A stretch of DNA of 64,000 bases, from positions 8,246,001-8,310,000 of the forward strand of contig NZ_CP031194.1 in the NCBI RefSeq assembly GCF_003344965.1, read 5' to 3'. The stretch comes from Streptomyces paludis. GTDB lineage: Bacteria > Actinomycetota > Actinomycetes > Streptomycetales > Streptomycetaceae. The position numbers and the translations under genes were made by a program. A model generated the notes under the pieces. That model saw nothing but the letters and a program-made list of their open reading frames with translations, was not told the DNA's origin and searched no databases. How positions within the stretch are numbered: position 1 is the stretch's first letter; every line of letters begins with the position of its first letter. Positions 58,893 to 64,000 of this stretch are shown here, piece by piece.

Positions 58893-60590
58893 TCACCCGG
58901 GCAGATCGACCGGTGCCAGCCGGTCGAACAGATCGCCCGGGCCGGGGTTCTCGGGGCGGGTGGTGCCGCCGAGGTGCCGCACGGTGCCCCAGACGGCGTT
59001 GAGCGCGGTGGTCACCGCCCCTTCGGCGAAACCACCGGTCCACGACACATCGTCCCCGGCGAGGAAGAGACCTCGCCGCCCGGGCGGGGTGCCGTCCTGC
59101 ATGAAATGGGTGAACAGCCTGCGCTGATAACGGTAGTGGCCGGGCAGGTTCGCCTTGAACGCTCCCATGAAGTGCGGTTCGTTCTCCCAGCTCACCGAGA
59201 CGGGCCCGCTGACGATGTGTGACCGTATGTCCACACCGGGATAGATGTCCGCGAGCGTGCTCAGTGCGATCTCCAGCCGCTCCCCGGGGTCCAGCGCGGA
59301 GAACTTGAGCGAGTCGTCGTTCCAGGTGTAGGAGAGGCACATCGCGGCCGGCCGGTCCGGTCCGTCGTCGAGCAGATAGACACTGCGCGGCGCCCGGTCG
59401 GTGAGTGTCATCCCCATCAGCGGCCGGCCCGTGTCAGGGCTCCGGTCGTACCAGAAGGGCCGGTCGACCAGCACCCATAGCTTGGACGCGCACATGTAGT
59501 GGGTCCGCTCCAGCGCCGTCCAGTCCGCCGCCGAGAACAGCCGTCGCGCGCCCGCGACCTTGGTGACCAGTATCCGGTGCGGAGCGGTGAAGACCACCGC
59601 CGGATACGGGCGCTCCCGGCCCTCCGCGTCCTGGACTAGGAAGCCTTCTGCCGTCCGGGCCAGGGCGGTCACGGCGGGCCGGGGGCCGCCCTTGTGGAGC
59701 GCGGCGAGCGACGTGCCGTGCGGCCAGTGTGCCGGGTCGGCGGGCGGGTGGGTCCAGAGCCGCTCCGGGAGCTGCCGGCAGCCGCCGACGATCTGCTCCT
59801 GGTCGTCGTTCGCGCCGGTGTATATCAGCCGCAGGACATCGAGCACCGAGTTGGGGAAATCGGTGTCCCACCCGCCGGTGCCGAAGCCGACCTGCCCGAA
59901 GATCTCCCGGTGCCGGAACGAGGAGAAGAACGGTGAAGTCGCCAGGAAGCCGTAGAACGACTGGTCGTCCAGTGCGGGGACCAGCCGGTTCCACACCGCC
60001 TTCACCGTCTCCACCTCACGGCGGCGCAGGGCGTCGTCCATCACCGACAGCTCGGCGCGTTCCAGCAGTGTCTTGTTCCAGGCGTCCTCCACCTCCTGGA
60101 ACACCGGAGGCAGATCGCTCATGGTGCGGGCCCGGTGGCTGATCCCGCCGAGATCGACGACGGTGGACGGGGTGGCCGCGGCCAGCGGGTTGGGAAACGG
60201 CCGGGTCCGCAGCCCCACCAGGCCGATGTAGTGGGCGAGCGACGCCGCCGACCGGGGAAAGCGCATGGCGCCCATCTCCGCGTGGTGGTCCGCGTACCCC
60301 GGGAACGGCTCCGAGCGCATCCGTCCGCCGATCGCGGCGGCCTCGTACACCACGGGACGCAGACCGAGCCGCATCAGCTCGTACGCCGCGGTGATCCCGG
60401 CGATCCCCGCTCCGACCACGGCGACCTCGTGTCCGTGCCGGTCGTCGGGGAGGACTCCCAGTCCGGCCGGATGCCGTAGCCAGCGGTCGTAGGAGAACGG
60501 AAAGTCCGGTCCGAGCATGGTCCGTGCCGGTGCGGAAACACCGGCACGGGGCTGGACACTTGCCAGGTGCGTCATCGGCCGCCGGTTCAC
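58893..60590 (-). CDS. Flavin-dependent L-amino-acid 2-monooxygenase (arginine/lysine type)
   Basis: The protein has 565 residues. The FAD dinucleotide motif is GAGIAG (about 60-65), followed by the E/GGR motif (YEAAAIGGRMRS), and there is a C-terminal FAD contact (GDDVSW, about 512-517). The N-terminal GPDFPFSYDRWLRHPAGLG block and the QVGFGTGGWDTDFPNS block match what I recall of bacterial lysine 2-monooxygenase. That family oxidatively decarboxylates a basic amino acid to an amide one carbon shorter. With the downstream amidase, arginine would give 4-guanidinobutyrate, or lysine 5-aminovalerate. The GTG at 60590 gives 26 residues before GPDFPF; ATG at 60575 is an alternative. It is divergent from the carbohydrase genes in function and probably the right edge of the cluster. 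Confidence 0.88.
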   Translation of the reverse strand: MNRRPMTHLASVQPRAGVSAPARTMLGPDFPFSYDRWLRHPAGLGVLPDDRHGHEVAVVGAGIAGITAAYELMRLGLRPVVYEAAAIGGRMRSEPFPGYADHHAEMGAMRFPRSAASLAHYIGLVGLRTRPFPNPLAAATPSTVVDLGGISHRARTMSDLPPVFQEVEDAWNKTLLERAELSVMDDALRRREVETVKAVWNRLVPALDDQSFYGFLATSPFFSSFRHREIFGQVGFGTGGWDTDFPNSVLDVLRLIYTGANDDQEQIVGGCRQLPERLWTHPPADPAHWPHGTSLAALHKGGPRPAVTALARTAEGFLVQDAEGRERPYPAVVFTAPHRILVTKVAGARRLFSAADWTALERTHYMCASKLWVLVDRPFWYDRSPDTGRPLMGMTLTDRAPRSVYLLDDGPDRPAAMCLSYTWNDDSLKFSALDPGERLEIALSTLADIYPGVDIRSHIVSGPVSVSWENEPHFMGAFKANLPGHYRYQRRLFTHFMQDGTPPGRRGLFLAGDDVSWTGGFAEGAVTTALNAVWGTVRHLGGTTRPENPGPGDLFDRLAPVDLPG

Positions 60591-60627
60591 TTCGGAAGAG
60601 ACGAAAAGATCTTAACCCGCGGACGTG

Positions 60628-60657
60628 AAGCTACCCGAGCCGTACGGGGCTCTGCAA
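60628..60657 (-). promoter_or_regulatory. Possible promoter for the monooxygenase-amidase pair
   Basis: On the minus strand, TTGCAG (60657-60652) and TAGCTT (60633-60628) are spaced by 18 bases, about 37 bp before the GTG start. They resemble a housekeeping sigma-factor promoter of Streptomyces. This is weak, pattern-only evidence. Confidence 0.3.
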
Positions 60658-60717
60658 CCGCAGGATCTTCCTTTGGAACAGGGGCAGTTGGTGAGAAGGG
60701 AGGCTGGTGGCGGTGTG

Positions 60718-60748
60718 CCCCGGGCCGGGGACGGTGCCGGGCCCGGGG
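60718..60748 (-). terminator. Probable terminator after the GH43 gene
   Basis: A 9-bp GC-only stem (60718-60726 with 60740-60748) has a 13-nt loop. On the minus strand it starts eight bases after the GH43 stop codon. It would separate the carbohydrase transcript from the monooxygenase gene. Confidence 0.6.
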
Positions 60749-60756
60749 CGTTGCCG

Positions 60757-62250
60757 CTACTCGCCGGACGGTGCCGGCAGGGTGGTGCCGAGGGCCACGG
60801 GGGTGCCGAAGTTCGGTGTTCCGTCGGCGTTCCAGGTGAATTTCTGTGCCCGGGTGGAGCGGTTCATGTCACAGCCGCCGCTCGCGCTGCTGTTGGCGTG
60901 GTAGACGATCCAGTCCTCCGTTCCGTCGGGCGACTTGAAGAAGCCGTTGTGACCGGGTCCGTACACTCCGTTGGCGTTGGACCTCTGGAAGACCGGGTTC
61001 GGCGACTTGGTCCAGGACGAGGAGTTGAGCGGGTCGCCGCCGTTGTAGGTGAGCATGCCCAGCTTGTAGTCGGGCGTGGAACAGTGGCTGGCGGAGTAGA
61101 CGATGAAGGTCTTCCCGTCGCGCTGGAGGACCTCGCCGCCCTCGTTGACGGATCCGCCCACGGTCTCCCAGCTGTAGGTCGGTGTGGAGAGCACCCGGCG
61201 GGTGCCGCTCGCCGTCCACGGGTTCGACAGCGGCCGGATGAACATCGGCTGGGAGCCGTTGTAGAAGGTGCCCAGCAGATAGAGCTGCCCGTTCAGCTGA
61301 AGGATGCCGGGGTCCAGCTCCCAGGTGTTGTCCTGGGTCGGGTCGAGCAGGTCGGCCTTGAAGCTGTAGGGCCCCATGGGGTCGAGTCCGGCGCTTTCGA
61401 GGACATGGATCCGCTGGGTGCCCAGGTTGTACGGCTCCTGCCCGGCCGTGTAGTAGAAGTACCAGCGCTTGCCGTTGGGGCCGTCGAGCAGATGGAACTC
61501 CGGGGCCCACATGGTGCCGGCGCCGTTGGGCCGGGTGAGGTTGAAGATGACCTGTTCGGTGGCGGTGCTGAGGCCCGCGAGGGTGCTGGACCTGCGCATC
61601 GTGACGGTCGAGTTCCAGGTCGTGGTGGCCAGGTAGTAGTACCCGTTGTAGTGGGTGAGCCAGGGGTCGGGGCCGCGCTGGGCGATCGGATTGGTGAAGG
61701 TGCCCGTCCCCGTACCGCCGGCCGGGAAGCCGGGCAGCCGCCACACCCTGCCGTTCGCGGCGGCGCACGGCAGCTGCACCAGGCCGGTGTTGGAGGCCGA
61801 GGCGCCGCCGCTCGGGGTGACACACTTGCCCGAGCCGACGGAGACCAGGTTGAACGTCCGGTCCGTGCCGCTCACCGCGACCGGCACCAAGCGCCACTGC
61901 TGGTTCGTCGCGCTGTGGCAGGGCCACTGGATGACCGTGGCGTTGTCGGCGGTCGACGCGCCGAAGACATCGGCGCACTGACCGGAGGGCGTGCTGATCG
62001 TGTACGTGTCGGCCGTGCCCGTGACCGGGTTGAAGACGAGGTTCTGGGTCGCCGCGGTGCCGCAGGTGAACGCCCGCAGCTGGGTGCCGGTGGCCGTCGA
62101 ACCATTCGGCAGGTCAAGGCAGTTGCCGCCGTTCTGATTCACCGCCGTCGACGTGAACGCCGTGGCGGCCAGGGCGGGTGGCGCCACCAGGAAGGCGGCC
62201 ACCCCGGTGAGCAGGGCGATGAGTACGGAGAGCCATCGGGAGCGGTTCAC
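60757..62250 (-). CDS. Secreted GH43-type glycosidase with N-terminal ricin-type lectin domain
   Basis: The protein has 497 residues and starts at GTG 62250, with AAAGGA nine bases upstream. A Sec signal peptide (MNRSRW, hydrophobic core, APPALA-A; cut near 28-29) precedes a ricin B-type carbohydrate-binding domain (about 33-172; three repeats with QNLVF, QQWRL, RVWRL ends). The five-bladed beta-propeller glycosidase domain follows (about 185-497). Candidate GH43 catalytic residues are Asp195 (RGPDPWL), Asp313 (ELDPGI) and Glu370 (VNEGGE). The likely substrate is an arabinan-like or related plant polysaccharide; the exact linkage cannot be read. It lies 29 bp downstream of the discoidin-domain gene and is probably co-transcribed. 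It does not look like part of the polyketide pathway. Confidence 0.85.
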   Translation of the reverse strand: MNRSRWLSVLIALLTGVAAFLVAPPALAATAFTSTAVNQNGGNCLDLPNGSTATGTQLRAFTCGTAATQNLVFNPVTGTADTYTISTPSGQCADVFGASTADNATVIQWPCHSATNQQWRLVPVAVSGTDRTFNLVSVGSGKCVTPSGGASASNTGLVQLPCAAANGRVWRLPGFPAGGTGTGTFTNPIAQRGPDPWLTHYNGYYYLATTTWNSTVTMRRSSTLAGLSTATEQVIFNLTRPNGAGTMWAPEFHLLDGPNGKRWYFYYTAGQEPYNLGTQRIHVLESAGLDPMGPYSFKADLLDPTQDNTWELDPGILQLNGQLYLLGTFYNGSQPMFIRPLSNPWTASGTRRVLSTPTYSWETVGGSVNEGGEVLQRDGKTFIVYSASHCSTPDYKLGMLTYNGGDPLNSSSWTKSPNPVFQRSNANGVYGPGHNGFFKSPDGTEDWIVYHANSSASGGCDMNRSTRAQKFTWNADGTPNFGTPVALGTTLPAPSGE

Positions 62251-62259
62251 TGGTGCACA

Positions 62260-62265
62260 TCCTTT
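62260..62265 (-). promoter_or_regulatory. Ribosome binding site for the GH43 gene
   Basis: AAAGGA on the minus strand, nine bases before the GTG start at 62250, supports that start. A start there gives a complete signal peptide. Confidence 0.7.
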
Positions 62266-62279
62266 CCTTCATCGGTCGG

Positions 62280-64000
62280 TCAGGGCCCGTACGCCTTCAC
62301 TTCGAGAAGTCCGACGGAGCTGGTGCCGTTGCCGGTGAGCAGCACCCGCAGCCGGGTGGTGGCCGTGGCGGTGAACGAGACGGTGTTGTACCGGTCCTTG
62401 GCGATCGGATAGGAGCCGGCGCCCGGCATGTCCACGTAGGCGCTGCCGTTCCAGTACTGGAGCTTCCAGGAGGCGGGCAGGGTGACGCCCTGGGCGTCGT
62501 CGAAGAAGTACACCTCGGCCCGGTCGAGGGTTCTGGCCGACGGCCACGTCAGCTCGGCCCACTGCTGCCCGGTCTGGGGCCATGTTCCCCAGCGCGGGTT
62601 CACGGTGTCGTTGGACGACGGCGGGTCGACACCGTCGTTGATCGCCGCGACGCTCTCCCAGGGGGAGGTGTACGAGGCGGACGGCGTCGCGGCCCGCGCC
62701 AGGTTGGCCGGTGGCTGGACGCCGCCCCGGTTGTGGACCTTGATCTCGGTGAGCCCGGTCTTGGCCCCGGTGGCGTTGGTGGCGAGGATCCGTACGCGCT
62801 GGGCGCTGACCGCCGGGAACCGCACCAGGTTGTAGTTGGCCCGGGGCGCGGCGGGGCTCTTCGTCTGGTCGGGGACCGGCACCCAGGAACTTCCGTCGTG
62901 GTACTGGACGGTGTAGGCCGCGGGGGCGCGGTAGGTGGTGGAAGCCGGGCGGCTGTCCTTGAAGTACAGGCGCACCTCGTCGAGGGTGCGCGCGGTGCCG
63001 AAGTTCAGCTCGTACCAGTCCTGGCTGTTGGGCGATCCGCCCGCGCCCCAGAACGGTTCGTTGGTGGGATACCCGTCCACGGCGCCCGCGAGGTTGCTGC
63101 CCGACCCGGTGTGGGAGGCGGAAGCGGTCGCCCCCGAGGCCAGATTGACCGGGTCCCCGGTGAGGTCGACGCCGGCCTTGGCGAGCATGTCGACCATCCG
63201 GGGGCTGTTCTGCGTGACCTGGTTGGGGGCCTTGAGGCCGGGGACGGAGGTGCGGAACGTGACCGTGCCGTCCGTGGTGACATCCCCGGTGGCCGGGTCC
63301 CATGTGAAGGGGACGAGTGAGCCGACGGTGGCGACCCGGTTCCCGTTGATGAAGATCGAGTAGCCCTTGGGGATACCGGGGTAGTGCGTGACGCTGTCGG
63401 CCGGGTCGTCCCAGACCACGGACAGATCGGCGCCCCGGTAGCGGAGGTTGTTGACCGTGAAGTGGCTCCAGCCGATGTTGATCGGGGACAGCTCGACCTT
63501 GGCGTCGTTGCGCGGGCGCAGCCCGGCGACATCCTCGATCACGGTCCAGTTGCTGCTGCCGAGGATGTTGTGGTGGATCCAGGAGCGGTAGTCGATCCCG
63601 GTGCCGTTCCAGTTGGCCCAGAACTCGTTGGCGTCGGGCCACTGCGTGTTGCCGCCGACATACTGCGCCCAGGTGTTCCAGTAGAGCAGCTTCTTGTAAT
63701 CGGTCGCGCTCATCCAGGAGTTGGGATAGTTGCGCAGGACCGAGGAGTACAGCCGGAACTGCACGGTGGAGTTGATGGTCGAGAAGTTGTTGGAGCCCGG
63801 GTTGCCGGCCGCCGCCGCGGCCTGCTTGTCGGCCTGGTTCGCCGTGTAGAACGGGAAGACCGGGTACTGCGCCGGGTCGTCGTACAGCCGCAGGGCCTGC
63901 CGGTAGGTCGCGGTGTTGGGGACCGCCCCGACGGAGAACGGATAGTAGTTGTTGATCTCCTTCCAGGGCACCCACTCGTTGGTCGACTTGAGCCGGTGCT
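62280..64000 (-). CDS. Large glycosidase-like protein with two C-terminal discoidin/CBM32 domains (5' end outside window)
   Basis: The frame is open to the right edge (the codons before the apparent GTG at 63971 read HRLKSTNEW), so the N-terminus is missing. About 572 residues are visible. The first part (NNYYPFSVG, WPDANEFWANWN, YRSWIHHNILG) looks like the end of an (alpha/alpha)6-barrel glycosidase of the MGH1-like type. A beta-sandwich follows. Two F5/8C-type domains come next (NLASGATASASH to EIKVH, then NLARAATPSASY to LEVKAYGP) and should bind galactose- or arabinose-type sugars at the cell surface. Presumably secreted; the signal peptide is not visible. It precedes the GH43 gene in the same transcript. 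The enzymatic family assignment is tentative, the CBM32 calls firm. Confidence 0.75.
   Translation of the reverse strand, partial: HRLKSTNEWVPWKEINNYYPFSVGAVPNTATYRQALRLYDDPAQYPVFPFYTANQADKQAAAAAGNPGSNNFSTINSTVQFRLYSSVLRNYPNSWMSATDYKKLLYWNTWAQYVGGNTQWPDANEFWANWNGTGIDYRSWIHHNILGSSNWTVIEDVAGLRPRNDAKVELSPINIGWSHFTVNNLRYRGADLSVVWDDPADSVTHYPGIPKGYSIFINGNRVATVGSLVPFTWDPATGDVTTDGTVTFRTSVPGLKAPNQVTQNSPRMVDMLAKAGVDLTGDPVNLASGATASASHTGSGSNLAGAVDGYPTNEPFWGAGGSPNSQDWYELNFGTARTLDEVRLYFKDSRPASTTYRAPAAYTVQYHDGSSWVPVPDQTKSPAAPRANYNLVRFPAVSAQRVRILATNATGAKTGLTEIKVHNRGGVQPPANLARAATPSASYTSPWESVAAINDGVDPPSSNDTVNPRWGTWPQTGQQWAELTWPSARTLDRAEVYFFDDAQGVTLPASWKLQYWNGSAYVDMPGAGSYPIAKDRYNTVSFTATATTRLRVLLTGNGTSSVGLLEVKAYGP

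Larger units (their letters stand above)
60591..60756. other. Intergenic gap, likely right boundary of the polyketide cluster
   Basis: This 166-bp gap holds the GH43 terminator hairpin and the putative monooxygenase promoter. I see no other gene or RNA in it. Confidence 0.6.

Noticed and set aside
58128-59222. Plus-strand open frame over the amidase and monooxygenase
   Set aside because: It is the complement of two genes with complete catalytic motifs; no ribosome site or recognisable protein.
60625-62412. Plus-strand open frame over the GH43 gene
   Set aside because: The opposite strand has a signal peptide, lectin repeats and GH43 motifs; this frame shows low-complexity Gly/Val/Arg sequence.
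62269-63975. Second minus-strand frame overlapping the discoidin-domain gene
   Set aside because: The frame ending at 62280 carries two recognisable discoidin domains; this one is Arg/Gln/Gly-rich filler.

Overview
The DNA is very GC-rich and strand-biased toward G/C-ending codons, uses GTG as well as ATG starts, and is packed with giant multidomain genes. This points to a Streptomyces or close actinomycete chromosome. About 58 kb of the 64 kb is one side of a modular (cis-AT) type I polyketide synthase (PKS) cluster. The last 3.4 kb appears to be an unrelated secreted-carbohydrase locus.

Layout. Four co-directional PKS genes (+ strand) fill 1-58043. The first is cut by the left edge (1-17025, end of module M0 plus M1-M3). 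The others are 17051-34342 (M4-M6), 34346-40894 (M7) and 40974-58043 (M8-M10 plus a terminal thioesterase). Gaps are 25, 3 and 79 bp, so they form an operon. Adjacent proteins carry matching C-terminal acidic tails and N-terminal coiled-coil docking segments. A perfect 19-bp inverted repeat with a 9-nt loop (58050-58096) separates the PKS from two convergent minus-strand genes: a nitrilase-superfamily amidohydrolase (58098-58880) and a flavin amino-acid 2-monooxygenase (58893-60590). Further right, also on the minus strand, lie a GH43-type glycosidase with an N-terminal ricin-type lectin domain (60757-62250) and the C-terminal part of a large glycosidase-like protein with two discoidin/CBM32 domains (62280 to the window edge).

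How the genes work together. The ten complete modules all have intact KS Cys and His residues. AT motifs give malonyl for M1, M3, M5, M6 and M9 and methylmalonyl for M2, M4, M7, M8 and M10. Reductive loops are DH-KR (M1, M2, M4, M5, M8, M9, M10), DH-ER-KR (M6, M7) and an A-type KR alone (M3). The ketoreductase of partial M0 has lost its catalytic Tyr (to Cys) and the following Asn (to Asp), so it should be dead. Collinear reading gives a carboxyl-terminal chain with a C2,C4,C6 triene, a saturated C8-C11 stretch, a C12,C14 diene, a C17 hydroxyl, a C18,C20 diene and a C23 ketone, with methyls at C2, C6, C8, C14 and C18. The monooxygenase/amidohydrolase pair is the type that converts arginine or lysine to 4-guanidinobutyrate or 5-aminovalerate. 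In marginolactone-type clusters it supplies the amino-acid-derived starter. I infer that the upstream loading module, outside this window, uses such a starter.

What stands out: the dead KR; two nearly identical ER-KR tracts with aberrant, C-poor/GT-rich codon use and predicted G-quadruplex runs; polyglutamine in a docking tail; many short tandem repeats confined to linkers; and signs of homogenisation between modules. I saw no tRNA, rRNA, CRISPR array or mobile element, and no tailoring gene (P450, glycosyltransferase, methyltransferase) or regulator.
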